A DNA stretch of 64,000 bases from Tilletia caries (Eukaryota > Basidiomycota > Exobasidiomycetes > Tilletiales > Tilletiaceae): positions 310,001 to 374,000 of the forward strand of contig JALUTQ010000030.1 of the NCBI GenBank assembly GCA_032718865.1. Direction: 5' to 3'. Position 1 is the stretch's first letter, and every line of letters starts with the position of its first letter. The notes beneath the pieces were generated by a model, which was not told where the DNA came from, made no database searches, and worked only from the letters and a program-made list of their open reading frames with translations. Shown here piece after piece: positions 1-11,904 of this stretch. A program made the position numbers and the translations under genes.

Positions 1-41
1 TGTCGCCAAGCTCGGTGCGGCCCAGAAGTCGCATTTTCCGG

Positions 42-1301
42 TCACAGAGACATCATTCCTCTTGCCCACAGCTGAACCCCCTTCCAATCTTCTACCTGTC
101 CAACGCGCGATGAGCCGGAAGCGACGAGCCTGGCAGTGGGATCCGCGCCAACGCGAAAGAGGAAAGGGCGTGGTGGTATTGGGAGATTGGGAAGCGCAAA
201 TGCCGAGAGTTCATGCCTTGTGCCGGTGCCGCCTTGTCTTGAGAGGGTAAGGCCGAGTTGAGGACGCAGCATGGGTCGAATCACAATCTGTGTAAGACAC
301 AATCCGGTATTCAGCCACAGCACACGAGTCTTCAATGTCAAAGGTTGACAGACGGAGATCTCACCTCGCCATCGCAGTCCTTCGCACGCCCGCTCCGAAG
401 CCCCCGGATCTCCACCCACATGTCTGGTCCAGCCGAAGTTACGAGATGGCGCAGCAGATCGTCGTCGGTCGTATCTTGCGCATTCACATCCGCATATAAC
501 GAGGTGGCCGACGCATGCTGTAGCGTACATAGAGCAGCACCGTTCTGCAAAGTCAAGGGAAGGGAAGGGAAGAAGGATCAATGAGCAAAGCCAGGGCCTT
601 CCGAGAGCGCTGTGGATCGAAAACTCACCTCCTCAATCACGATGCGAAGGGCACGAATCCATCGACTCAGCCGGTCAGCGATTTTGGCTGCATCGCTGGC
701 AAGTGACCAGGCCAAGGTGGTAATATCGTCGACAACGACCAACGCACGAGCGGGGAGTACGCTACGGGTATCGGCGGGCTGTGTCACATTCGACCCGAGC
801 GACGATCGTACGGCTTCGAGAAGCTCCTTGAGGCCCGTTTCGTTCGAGTGCAGGAGTATCTCCGCTGTATCGATGTACTTGAGCCGCGTCTGGGCTTGAG
901 CGTTGATCCCCTTCTCAACGCGAATTTGGTGGAACGATGGAAGGCAACATAAACGTGTTCAGCCAGGCGTATACGAAGACGTGAACAGTCGGACAATTGG
1001 AAGAACTCACTGCTTTCCGAAGGAGAGTCCTCCAATGCACTTCGCCACTCCCATCACATCCAACCCACACAACCATACCGGGAGATTCATCCTCCACAGA
1101 CGAAGACGAAGAAGCAGTTCCCATCATTCCCGCGCTCGACGAACCTCGCGAAGCCGTCAGAAGCATCGTCCGGGCAAGCGAGATTGGAATGAAGGACCCG
1201 GACGACGCCAGGGTGTCCGTCACCGCGATATAGGCCGACACGGGTGGGAGCGGGGAGCTGGCGTCGCTCCCGAAGGAGAGCAGGCTGGAAAGCGAGTTCA
1301 T
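42..1301 (-). CDS. ELP6: ELP6-like Elongator subunit, 4 exons, 333 aa
   Basis: Likely subunit 6 of Elongator, the complex that, with the ELP4/5/6 RecA-like ring, supports tRNA wobble-uridine modification. Exons read on the minus strand are 1301-1011, 913-629, 544-365 and 287-42; all junctions are GT..AG and phase 0. The start lies in an MNSLSSLLSFGS context. A hydrophobic strand ending in two Asp (LVVVDD, about residues 155-160) sits where the RecA-like fold has its Walker-B-like strand, and the C terminus ends in an ARGM motif like that of ELP6 proteins. Length fits the family (about 270-330). No Walker A is seen, which is normal for this subunit. The call rests on motif order recalled from the family, so another small RecA-like protein is possible. 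Confidence 0.6.
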
Positions 1302-1439
1302 CTTGCCTCTTTCCCTTCTTCGCAGGTGGTCTCTCGGATCGTGGCATATCGAAGCCAGCGGGTGGCAAGGTGTTAACACCGAGAACTGAGGCGATACCGC
1401 TTCTGCACCGCACATGTCCCAAACGACCTCGAGAACGGG
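1302..1439. other. short 5' flank of the ELP6-like gene
   Basis: Presumed promoter and 5' UTR of the minus-strand gene. It is only about 140 bp long before the repeat element begins, so the element probably lies inside the promoter region. Confidence 0.3.
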
Positions 1440-2167
1440 TGAATGTCCCGATCTATGGTCGGTTCGCCCCGAGCACCCCGGCACTGACCCCGATCTATGG
1501 TTGAGTGACCCCATAAAGATGGTCATGTGACCCCATAAAGATGGTCGATTGAGCCCGTAAAAAACGCAATTTTGGTGCATTGACCCCGTAAGATTAGTAC
1601 ATTGAACCCATAAAGATGGTCGATTGGCCCCATAAAGATGGTGGACAGAGCCCATAAAGATGGTGGACAGAGCCCGTAATGTCTATTTCAGCCGGATAGA
1701 GCGGTAGTGTGTACTAACACTGTCCAAACGACCGGTCGGGCCTTCAGGTATGTAAGAGGGTTCAACTCACAGACAAGTCGAGCTTCTGTGAAGCGTTTCC
1801 GCCCGTCGACGAGCTCTCAAAGTGAATTACGTCGCCGAAGACCGCCATCCCGGCCCGCCTATGACCGGATATGACCCTGGAAGCTCAGTACAGTTACTTC
1901 AGGCACCCTGGCCGCTGTAGAATAATTTATCTGGAAGATTTGGAAGCAGGGAAGGTCGCCAAAGGCGATTTGAGATTTTTATGGGGCCAGTGCCCTGCCT
2001 TATGGGGCCAATCGACCATCTTTATGGGCTCAATCGCCTTTGTTTATGGGTTCAGTCGCCGATAATTACGGGCTGAATCGCCTCATCTTACGGGCTCAAT
2101 TCAAAAAACGCTTACGGGGCCAATCGCCTCATGCTCGGGGCGAATCGACCATAGATCGGGACATTCA
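1440..2167. mobile_element. inverted-repeat element built from CCCATAAAGATGG words
   Basis: A 728 bp segment bounded by inverted repeats of about 36 bp with one mismatch; the outer end is TGAATGTCCCG. On the left half the word CCCATAAAGATGGTCGATTG and variants recur on the plus strand (about 1500-1675). On the right half the same word recurs on the minus strand (about 1975-2150). The middle (about 1680-1960) is unique-looking sequence. No transposase frame is present. No convincing target duplication was found at the edges, so class is unknown and the ends may be imprecise. Confidence 0.6.
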
Positions 2168-4191
2168 GGTTACTTGCTCCGCCCTTCTTTCCTTCCCTCG
2201 GCGAGAAGCAAAGGCTGGCCACAGCAAGGGCATTCAAAGGCGCCCTCACACCTCCGTAAACCGGGTCCGGCGGACCTTGAGCTGGGGCGATTCATTCTGA
2301 ATGAATCTGTCGAAGTTAGGAGGGAGTGCGTAAGAAGAGAGTGAGGAGAGAGCGAGAGGAAGAAGGGTCAGTCATAGGAAGATAGAGTGCGCAGAATCGT
2401 GATGAAGCTCCCAGCGCGCCAGCACACTCCCTCTCTCTTCAACTCCCTGAGTCACTATCGCGCCTCAACCAATCTCTGAAGCCATGGCATGCCCCTGAAA
2501 CCAGTTCTGTACACGATTGAATACGCCAATGGGCCCGCCGTCGCCGGGCGATTGCAGCACAGCGACAGCGAGCCGCATCATTGTAGTGACATCGACGAGT
2601 ACCTCCACACCGAAAGGCGGTGGCACCCTTCAGTTATGAAGGCCCTTGGTCGTGGGGTCGGAGAGGAGAGAGGAAGAAAAGTAGTGGGGAGGGCTGCGGC
2701 CGAGGAGAACTTTTCCACGCACCTTCATAAATTATAGGAGCCTGAAGAGATCCGGTGTTGTCTTGCAATAACAGCTGGGCAGGGAGAAAAGGGAGGGAGA
2801 AAAGAGAGGAGTCAGTACTTTGTAAAGCACTGAGTGAGCGGGAAGAGCATTCCTGCCAAGCCAGTAAGCCCCCACCACGCTGTCACCAACCCTCCACTTC
2901 CCCCCTCCCAAGTCACGAAGCGTCCACAATGCAATCGTGGTGCTTGTTAGGGTGGTTGATGGAGATGGGAGAAGGATATTCGATAGTGCCATGCTGGCGT
3001 CGATGTCTGCTGTTCGTTATGTGCCCCTCCAAGGTTAGTTCGTTCGACTATGACTTGGGCCCATTCCATAACTCGTGCTCGACGTGACATCGGACTTGTC
3101 TGGTTCCGTAGGTGCCGAGGAAGGAAAGGAAAGGGGGACGGATGTGGCAAAGGGGGGCTGCGAAAGGACAGGGCTCTCCTACTCACTTCTTAAAGCATCA
3201 ATCTTGGTGCGACCCGATCATGAGGATGGATACCTGAAAGGGAAGAAGCTACGAGGGGAAGGGAGTCAGCAAACATAGCGTGTCCGTGAACAAGCTGTTG
3301 ACTCCATCCGAGCGTTTCAAACGCGATATGATCCATGCTTGCCTTTGCAGAGACTGGAGAGGGAGGACGGCATGAGAAAGAGAAGGAAGGGAAGAGAGAA
3401 AAGGAGTCAGTGCTTTGCAAGAACACTGAGTGAGCGGGATAGAAGAACCGACGCCAGCAAGCCCCTTCCACGCCGCCCCAACTCGCCCCATCTCCCCCAT
3501 GTCAAGTCACTCGACGTCCACAAAGCGTGTACGAGTAGCTGCTGTGGAAGAGTGGCTACTGGGAATGGACGGAGGGCCGATCGGGACAAGACCAGGCTGG
3601 CATCAGGGCACCCTCCAAGAAGGACACTTCCAAGGGCCAGTATGCTACTGCGCCTTGGGCCCAATCCCAGGACGACGGTAAGCCGTGACATCGGAGGCAG
3701 CGTCCGTTGGTGTCAGGGAAAGGGGGAAAGGGGGAAAGGGGGAAGGGGGGCGGCCGTGGATGGAAGAGCTGCGGCAGAACAGGGCTTTCCTACTCACGTG
3801 CCAACTAGTTTTGAGGATGAAGGTCTGGAAGGGAAAAGGGTGAAGAAAGGGAACGAAGAGAGAGAAGAGAGAGAAACTGTGAGGGGAAGGAGAGAGAAGA
3901 GGAAAGAGAAAGTACCTGAGGAAGGAGTGGTGGATGGAGAGGGGGAAGGAAGAAGAGGGGAAAAAGTCAGCCTCTTTATATACGCTCGATACTGATTGCT
4001 TGCTTGTCCCTCCTTCCGTGAAAGGGCGGGGCTCTGATCGCACGCAGTCCCGCTCGCGGCCCTCGCAAACACGTTGGTCCCCTGCAAGCAACGTTATCAG
4101 CCAATGAGAATGACGAGAAGAAGCCCAACAAAATTTCATGGCCCAAGCTCATCGATTTCTATGTATGCCCCTGCATGCTGCATTTCCATGA
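2168..4191. repeat. degenerate tandem repeat with purine-rich blocks, no supported gene
   Basis: Blocks at about 2785-2935 and 3385-3535 align at a 600 bp offset: a purine run, GAGTCAGT, CACTGAGTGAGCGGG, then GTCA and GCGTCCAC motifs. Blocks at 3085-3230 and 3685-3830 align at the same offset, and a weaker third copy lies near 2640-2735. On the minus strand each unit resembles an intron acceptor (CTGAC, long pyrimidine tract, AG), then 20-45 nt, then a GTGAGT-type donor. This would give mini-exon-like islands near 2715-2735, 3187-3232 and 3796-3826. No continuous reading frame supports a protein. Confidence 0.4.
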
Positions 4192-5004
4192 TCAATCTTG
4201 GTCTGCTTGAAGCTCAGCAATCTCAGCTTGCACCTCTGCCATGGCCTCATTGATCTCCTCCCGGATCTGATGCCGTTCTCGCTGCGACTCATCGATCTCA
4301 GCTTGGTTGGCTGATGGATCATTGGGCGAGGTCCGCTCGTCATCCGCAGCGGTGACGGCGTGCAACGCGTTTGTTCGGAGCTGGTCTCGCTTGACGGTCG
4401 TTCGTAGCAGGCGGTTCTCCCGGTCCTGCACGGTGCCCAACAATCGTGCGAGGGCTGGTTGGGGAGTGAGGTCGACCTCTTCACCCGTCGTTTCACTCGT
4501 GGCAGGATTGCGAAGATGAGCTTCGAGCATTCGAGATTGGTGCGAGCAGGAAAGCAAGCCTTGGGTGACGAGGTTGAGGATTTGGAGAAGCATGGGTCCG
4601 TTGACTTCTGCTATCGGTGCCGGTGCCGGTGGCTGTGTTGTTGGCGAAGCCGTGCTTGCTACGACGGATGCAGTATCGATGCCAGCAGCATGGGCACAGG
4701 ATGACTGATGACGGGCTGTAGCGCCATTGTCGGCCTCGGATGATGCCTGCTCCTCCTCCTCGTGGTCGTCCTTGGACTGTCGTTCTTGACGAGCGGCCGA
4801 CCAGCGGAGATGGGCGTCCATGGCGTCCGTGTATTCGATCCAGTATTCTGCACGCTTGCGTTGAACATCGCGGAAGGCGAGGAGCGCGGCCAAGGGTGAG
4901 AGAGGCGGCGTGAAGCTCTCTGCTCCTGGTGGCGGGCCGACAACGGCGGGACCAGAGCCGTTCGGTGGCTGTGAGGAAGTTGAGGTGGCGACGGGGGGAG
5001 CCAT
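4192..5004 (-). CDS. unrecognised 270-aa protein with C-terminal coiled coil
   Basis: A single open frame from an ATG at 5004 to a stop at 4192, with no intron. The N terminus (about 1-40) is Pro/Ser/Ala-rich. A charged helix with an RDVQRKRAEYWIEY core follows at about 45-75, then an acidic EEEE stretch near 80-95 and a low-complexity linker. The C-terminal third (about 165-270) is rich in Glu, Gln, Arg and Ala with heptad-like spacing, suggesting a coiled coil. No enzyme motif, signal peptide or membrane segment is visible. I do not recognise the family. Base composition and codon pattern resemble a real gene, but the opposite strand also has open stretches, so the call is moderate. Confidence 0.5.
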   Translation of the reverse strand: MAPPVATSTSSQPPNGSGPAVVGPPPGAESFTPPLSPLAALLAFRDVQRKRAEYWIEYTDAMDAHLRWSAARQERQSKDDHEEEEQASSEADNGATARHQSSCAHAAGIDTASVVASTASPTTQPPAPAPIAEVNGPMLLQILNLVTQGLLSCSHQSRMLEAHLRNPATSETTGEEVDLTPQPALARLLGTVQDRENRLLRTTVKRDQLRTNALHAVTAADDERTSPNDPSANQAEIDESQRERHQIREEINEAMAEVQAEIAELQADQD

Positions 5005-6525
5005 TTGATCGATCGTCGAGCCTCAAGGCGTCGGGCAGGGGCAGTCTTGGGCCTTCGGGTCGCTCTGTCTCCAAATTCAATGAGAGGTCAGCGGTCAGCC
5101 CTTTGTTGCCTGATGCACAGATGGGCAGGTTTTGCCTCTCAGACGCTCACATTAAAGGGGCGGGCAAGACAAGGCAGGGCAAGGTGCAGCAGAGCAAGGC
5201 ACAAAGCCAATTCAAGATCTGGTGAAGGCAGTGCAAATAGTGCAAAAGCGTTCAGATATGGAGAATAAGGAGAAGGTATGTAAAGCAGAGAGGGTGAGTT
5301 GGAACTCACTCACTTGGATGGGTGGCAACGACACAACGTGGATGGAAGGTGGTGGGAAGTGATTAGTGATTGGAGATGCCGAGATGCCGAGATGCCGAGC
5401 CGGCGGTTCGACGACGTGCTTCTCCGAAATCTCATTTCCAGGCACGGAACAAGATGATGAACAACGAACGTCGAGCAGGACTGACCGCATCCCAGCCTCC
5501 CAGGACTGACTACATACTGCAGGCAGGAGGCTGGCACAGACGCGCTGGCGCGCTGGCGACGCACTGGCGCGTCGGACTTCGGTCCTTGTTGAGCGCGTTG
5601 AGCTCTATCTAAAAAGTGAGTTACTGACAGCATCATCTCTTCTCTCGCTGGCATCAACGAATCGCGAATCACGATCCACCGAGGAATTCCGAAGCCTGGA
5701 GAGGCAAGGCATCGCTGTGGAGACCTGGGATATCAGCAGTTCAGCGCTCAGTGGAGCAGACAATGAGCAAGTTGAAGGCTGTGGAGGAGTAACCATAGTG
5801 CGGACATAACTATTACAGACGGGCATCGAGCACAAGCCAGAAGCCGGCGTGCCCAGATAGAATATAGACGTGCGGGGACATGGTGGAAGAGGCGGAGAGG
5901 GTGAAATGGAAGAAGTAGTGATCTCGAGCCTCTCATCTTCTGGGCGGTGCTCGCTGCTGGGCGCTGGGCGCTGGCTGGGCTCGATGTTCGAGGCGTTGCG
6001 GGTCGATGAGGTCGAACTTTGCCTCCTCGGAAATCGGTAATACATGCATTTGATTCAGTGATGCGTACAAGTTCACGACCACGACCAGAAGAAGTTCGAA
6101 TTGGGATGCCCTTGCTCTCCTCCTTCTCTTCTCCATTGGTGCAGTAGTAGCTGACCGCTGACTCGCTGTCTGTCCATCGAGCATCACCGACTCCATCCCA
6201 CCAACACCTCGCCGGGCTCACTCCTTCCGCAAGATCAGCACAGCCGACTCCGTTCTTCTATCCAAACCCACAACAGGCTTTACTCGGCCCTCTCATCAGG
6301 CCCCCAGACGCGCTCTGCAGCCCACTCCCCTGGGTACGCTCTCTGCGGACTGCATACATATATCCGATCGAAGGTTCTCATCCCGGGAGAAGGTATTGCT
6401 CCAGATAGATCATCGCCTCATCCCCCCCACAGCGCCAAGGACCGACCTCAATACATAAAGGAGCGGAGGCGGGTTCTCAGCTTCCTTCTGCGTATCGAGC
6501 AGTCCCTGCACGTCTATTTTGGTTC
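5005..6525. other. intergenic region between divergent genes
   Basis: Lies between the minus-strand coiled-coil gene and the plus-strand transcription factor gene, so it should hold both promoters and 5' UTRs. Short minus-strand open stretches exist (for example 5605-6045), but I could not link them into a protein. A TATA-like ATACATAAA lies at about 6452-6460, roughly 70 bp before the transcription factor ATG. A short direct repeat (GATGCCGA three times) is at about 5374-5400. Confidence 0.35.
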
Positions 6526-6974
6526 ATGCCATTCGCCGCATCACATGCCCACCCAACGGCTGCCCTAGGAGCCCAAAGCACAGACAGCAGCAACCTAAGC
6601 CGCAGCGGCAGTCCCAAGAACCGTCCAAGGCTCCACTCCTCCTCCAACCCCATCATCGCCGCCCTTACCCCATCCACCTCCATGTCCGGCTCCAGTCCAG
6701 GTTCCGGCTCCCACAAGCGCAAGGTCTCCGATCTCGAAGACGACTCCTTCCCTCCTCCCCAGTCGCAATCGGCCCTCAAGATCGCCCCTAGCTACAGCCT
6801 CTCCCACACTGATTCGTCCAATGGCTCCACTCCGGCTTCTGTTCATGCTGCTGGAGCTGCTTCTACGTCCAATAGTCAGGGGCAGCCAGCGCGCTCCGAC
6901 ACTATGGACTCCTCCCGATCCCATCCCAACAACAGCTCTACGAGTTCACCCTCGCTCCCAGCCCAGAGTAGCGG

Positions 6975-7030
<56 letters not shown>

Positions 7031-10000
7031 GTAGCGCTTCCACGAGCAAAGTCGAACCTTCTCAGGCCCTGCCGTTCCCACAGCTTCAAGTCACTGGTCA
7101 TCACGGCCTACAGTCGAACACGGGTGGGAACAAGCGGATCAAGACGGCGCGCGCGTGCGACTCCTGTCGGCGCAAGAAGATTCGGTGCGATGTCATCGAG
7201 GACGGCACTGCGCCTGGAGATCCGAACAATGGAAACGGTGGTCTGACATGCGCACACTGTCGCCAGTATGGCTTTGGTACGTCGGACCCCTTTTTGATGC
7301 ACTTGCAAGTGGAACGCGCCTCACTCATATTATCTGCCCCCTGTTCTCGACCCCCTTCTTTCCTTGCCTGAAGAATGCACCTTCTTCCTTCCCATCACAG
7401 AGACCCGTTTCAAGAAGAAGCGCGAGAGGGAGCAGGAGGCCGAGCTCGCTGCCAAAGCAGCAGCGGCTCGGCCCCCCCTTCTCAGCGGACCTTCCCCCCT
7501 CGGCAGTCCTTTCAGCACCATGCCCGGCGCAGGTGGAGGCAATACAGCTCTCTACCGCGCGCCATCGGGCGCGAACTTCTTCAACCCAGCAGCAGGCGCT
7601 CTCGGCCCGGGACCTTCGGCTACAGGTCTGCCCGCGAACATGGGCAGACATCTCCCTTCTGCACCTGGGCCTCTTGGTCCGCCGGCTGGACATACACTGC
7701 CGCCGCCGGGTGTGGGTATGGGCGCTGTTGGCGTCGGCAGTCGATATCCTTCCTATGACTCTTTACCGCCGCTCAATCCCGCTGCTGCAGGAGGGAGTCG
7801 GCTTGTCAGTCAGGAGTGGCCTCCGCCTCCTCCCCTCCCACTGCCTTCCTCGGGAGGCGGCAGTAGTGGGCCCGCTCCCATCTTGCCTCCTGCACCAGCA
7901 CCGAGCTATCGGTCTTCCTGGCGCGAGGCCGACTCGCTCTTGGGAAGCCTACCCCTCAAAAATGAGTCGGGGCAATACGTTGGCCGCGACGTCGGCGCGC
8001 CTCGGAAGGATTCACCTACTCATCGAGCTGATGGGTTCACGGGGAGCGGGCAACAGCCCCTCGACGCACGTGTCATGGGCCCGACCTCGATCGCGTATAT
8101 CGTCCACTCTCAACCCTTCGTGCCCGGTGCGGCCATTGAGGCGCACGACATCAAGCATCATCAGACGTTTGAGATTGGTGCGTCTGGGGATGGGATCATC
8201 AAGTTTAATCGGCCGCCTCGTCGGACGTCTGCGGCCAGTGGGGAGGACGACGAGCAGGAGTTGACGGCGGCGACGGAGGTTGCTTTGGCTGCGAATGCGG
8301 CGGAGGAAGCTGCTGCTGCTGAGGGAGGAAGCACAATCGTGCCCGGCGAGGCGAACGGAGTCAGTTCCGAACAGCCGCCGCCGCCGTCCATTGCTGCGAA
8401 GACGGAAAGGATACTCCACCAGCACCTGTCCGCGGCCAACAGTCCGAGCGTAGGCGCGAGCTCCGGGATCGCACGCGTCCGTCTAGCCGCCGACGTCGCC
8501 GAAAAACTAGCGAACGTCTACTTCTCCCGAATCGCAAACATGTTCCCCGTCGTCACCAAGGCCGAGTTCCTGCACCTATCCCCACCACCGCCCCTGCTGC
8601 TCTACGCGGTGTGCGGCATTGCGGCGCTGAGCAGGGACGTGCCGCGGGAAGTGCTGCTGTGTGTCAAGACGAGTCTGGCGGCGATTTTTAGGGACTCGGA
8701 TGTTTTGAGTACGAGCAAGAGTGTGACGGTTAGGGCGCTGTTGGTCTTGAGTTTGCATAGTGATGTGCATGGGAGTACGGCGATGCAGAGTGGGGCCAGG
8801 TGTTGGAATCGGACGGGTTGTGTGAGTTCCTCTTCTTTCTCTTCTCTCTCGACATTTCTGAATTGCGTCACATAGGAGATAACTGACCCCTACCCCTACC
8901 CATTCTTCTTTCTTTCCTTCTCAAATTTTCAAAGGCTGTACGAATGGCGCAGGATCTGGGATTGCACCGGGATGCAACAGGGAGGGATGATGAGGATCAT
9001 GACCAATTCTTCTTAGAGCAGAAGCGGAGGATCTGGGGTTGCTGTGTCACTGCTGATAGAATGTGAGTAGTTTGTATTTGCCTTATTCGAAAGTGTGCTG
9101 ACGAGGTAATGGGGGCTCCTTTTTCCAGTTTATCGATATCCCTCGGTCATCCGCTAGCGATTGATCTGACTGACTGCGATGGTGAGTGTCCTGGGATAGC
9201 ATTTATCGCAGGCGAGTGAGATGGCAAGCTGAAAGCTAACGCGTTCCTATCCGTCCCCCTTACAGTCCGATTGCCCTCCCCGTACGAAGTGAAGCGATGG
9301 GCCGACGATCCCTCCGCAGACCCAAGCACGGACCGACCCTTCGCGTTCAACACGGAGATGCTCAAGCTCAGCATCCTGTTTGGACGCGTGATGAAGACGA
9401 TCTACAGCCCGACGGGCCTGATGAAGGTGACGGATGAGGAGATTGGAGGCTTGTTGAGGGATATTGATACCTGGATGGAGATGCTCCCGGCGGAGTTGCA
9501 GTTCTGCGGGCCGGAATCGTCTCCGAATGCGGGTGAGTTTATCATGCTCAACTCGCGTGTTTTTCGTTCGCACTGACACACACGCATGCGTGTGACTTGT
9601 CCCATTCTCAGGCATCCTCCATGTCGCATTTGCGTGCTTGCAAATGCTGTTCTGGCGCGTCTTTTTGAGGATCTCGTACATCTGTCCCGAGCATCTCAAG
9701 TTCTCGCTGACCATCGAGCGAATGTCGCTTCTGATCAAGTGGTCGGGCGAGGCGATCTTCTGGGTGGACCGGAACGAGTTTTACCTGGACACCCTCCAGC
9801 TCGTCTCCTACTCGCTCGTCTTCTGCGCCACGGTACAGTACCACGCCTGGGTCCGTCGCGGGGAGAAGCAAGCGCTGGAGATCCTCAAGCTCTGTCGGGA
9901 CTGTGTGAACCGGTTCAAGCGGCCGGGCGAAGGGGAAGGCGAAGACCTGAGTATGCGGGCCAAGACGGCGGGTGTGATTGCGATGCTGTACGAAGCTGCG

Positions 10001-11560
10001 TCCGGGGTGTATGCGAACTCGCCCGTGGGCTCGCAGCTGAACCCGACGGCGGGGGTGATCAATCGGCGTGCAGTGGAGACGTTGCGCGGGATTGTGTTCC
10101 GGGCGGACTCGGGCAGGCCTGGTGGGGGTGTGTACGTTGCGGCGAATCAGGCGCATTTGTTGCAGGATCTTCCGACAGGGACGATCATTCATGAGTCTGC
10201 GTCGAATGCTGCTGCTGCGGCGGCCAAAGCGGGCGGTGATGGGGGCAACGCAAATGGTGGAGGGCCCGTTGCGGACAAGACGAATGGTGGCGGGAGCTGG
10301 AACACGAGCGCACCAGTTGGAAGCTGGTCGAACGCTGCCGTCGGTGGCAGTAGCGCGGTACAGCAACAGCAGCAACAACAACAGCACCAACAACAGCACC
10401 AACAACAGCAACAACAACAGCATCAGCAGCAGCAAGGAGTCGTCGACGGCGGGATGTCCTATCCGATGCGACCACGACGAGGCTCGAAGAATCTCGCCAT
10501 GTTCACCATGCCGGACGGGTTTACGTCGTTCCAAATCCCTCCGGAGGCAGGTATGGGCCGAGCCCTGACTGCGCACATATCTGAGAACGGGCCAATCCAG
10601 CTTGAGCTGCAGCGACCGCCTTACATCCCCGCTCACCCACACTCCTCGGGCATGTCGATGAACGGGAGTAATACCGGAGTGGACGGCGGTGGCGGTGGTG
10701 AGAACGGGGGCGAGCCGTCGCAGCAGCAGAACATGGCAACATTTGGGATGTCGAATGCCGGCGGCGGTGGCTCGGCGGATCCGAATATGGCGTTCTTGCA
10801 GAGTGCGATGAATGTGAATCCGCTGCTGAACGACCTGCACTGGCCGTCGCAGGCGATCATGGTCGCCGGTGGGGCCGAATTTGATGGCATGGGTGGCTTT
10901 TCATCGACGAATCCGGCTGGCTCGGCTTCGATGAACGGTCTTGGGGCACATCATAACCACAACCACAACAACAACAACAATCATCCTTTGTCGTCGTCGT
11001 CATCGTCGTCTTCCTCGCTGGTCTCGGCGGCGGGTCCTTCGAATGGCTCGTCGGAGTTGTTCGTCGCGAATGGGAATCAGGCCGCTAGGTATGGAGCGAC
11101 GACGATGATGACGAGTCAACCGCAGTCGCAGTCCCTGCTTTCGCAACAGCAGCAGCAACAGCAACATTCGCAACCGCGGCCGCAAGAGTACCTCTTTGGG
11201 AACACGGCCAGCACCACTGGGATGATGGACCCTTCCTCCGGCGGTGGAGCGATGATGGCCGGGGCCCTCGATCCCTCCGTACTCGACGGACTGCCCGTGT
11301 CCGGCCTGGACTTTGGAGCGTGGGACAACTTCTTCTCACGCTTTGGTCCGCTCTTTCCCAATGCGGGAGACAACGGCTCTGGGGCGGGGCCAGGGCCAGG
11401 GCCAGGGCCGGGGGTGGGGCCGAATGGCACGGCGGGTGGTCCGAATACGGCTGGTTCGGGGTTGATGATTGGTTCGGCTGCTTCGCAGAGCGAGTTATCG
11501 GGTATGAACAATACGCATTTTGGAGGAGGTGGCGGTGGTGGCGGAGGTACATCATTCTGA
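6526..11560 (+). CDS. Zn2Cys6 fungal transcription factor, 6 exons, about 1,531 aa
   Basis: A nuclear DNA-binding regulator with a binuclear zinc cluster and a fungal-specific transcription factor middle domain. Exons are 6526-7276, 7374-8821, 8935-9062, 9129-9181, 9266-9532 and 9612-11560. The cluster spans about residues 211-252 with spacing CX2CX6CX20CX2CX6C. The first intron falls inside it, and acceptor 7373 must be used, because the later AG at 7400 would lose the sixth Cys. The next stretch, CTFFLPITETRFKKKR, is basic. The middle domain follows from about residue 560 (NVYFSRIANMFPVV) through AVRMAQDLGLHRD, DRILSISLGHPLAIDLTDCD and LPSPYEV. The tail carries Gln/His, Asn, Ser and Gly tracts typical of activation regions. 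The target pathway cannot be told from sequence. Confidence 0.85.
6976..7029 (+). repeat. (AAC)18 microsatellite encoding 18 Asn
   Basis: An uninterrupted run of 18 AAC codons inside exon 1 of the transcription factor, upstream of the zinc cluster. The purity of the run suggests recent slippage and length variation between strains. Confidence 0.9.
10361..10435 (+). repeat. CAG/CAA tract encoding 22 Gln and 3 His
   Basis: A mixed CAG/CAA run with three interrupting CAC/CAT codons in the last exon of the transcription factor; a polyglutamine region of the kind seen in activation domains. Confidence 0.9.
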
Positions 11561-11904
11561 GAGGGACAATGCAGTTCCGTCTCCTTGCTATGCCTTCTCT
11601 TTCTCTCTGGTTCTCCCCGCGCGGAGAGTCCTGGCAGGTTTTCTTTCTCTCTTCGTTGGTGCCCTCTCTTTCTATATCTCTCTCTTTCTAGGTCGTTCTG
11701 TCTGCTTGTATCATGTATCAATCGCAGGTTCCGTGGGCTATTTCGTGCTGAAGTTCTGGAATCCAATATCCGCCTTCCCTTCTGCTTGGATTTGCCCCCC
11801 TTTTGTGGCGTAGCAATTGTCTCGATCTCAAGCGGGCGAGCGACCGAGCGGGACGAGAAGATGGTTGGTGACATCGTGGATTCCCATTCGTTAAAAGCAG
11901 CCTG
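11561..11904. other. 3' intergenic region between convergent genes
   Basis: Joins the 3' ends of the transcription factor (+) and the MAPR-like gene (-). It is pyrimidine-rich at 11590-11700. No further gene is supported. Confidence 0.4.

Noticed and set aside
915..1655. 246-codon minus-strand frame reaching into the repeat element
   Set aside because: The upstream part only translates the CCCATAAAGATGG words; the real gene starts at 1301.
7401..7425. Acceptor at 7400 for transcription factor exon 2
   Set aside because: It keeps the frame but removes the sixth zinc-binding Cys; the acceptor at 7373 gives a full CX6C and the conserved CTFFLPITETRFKKK stretch.
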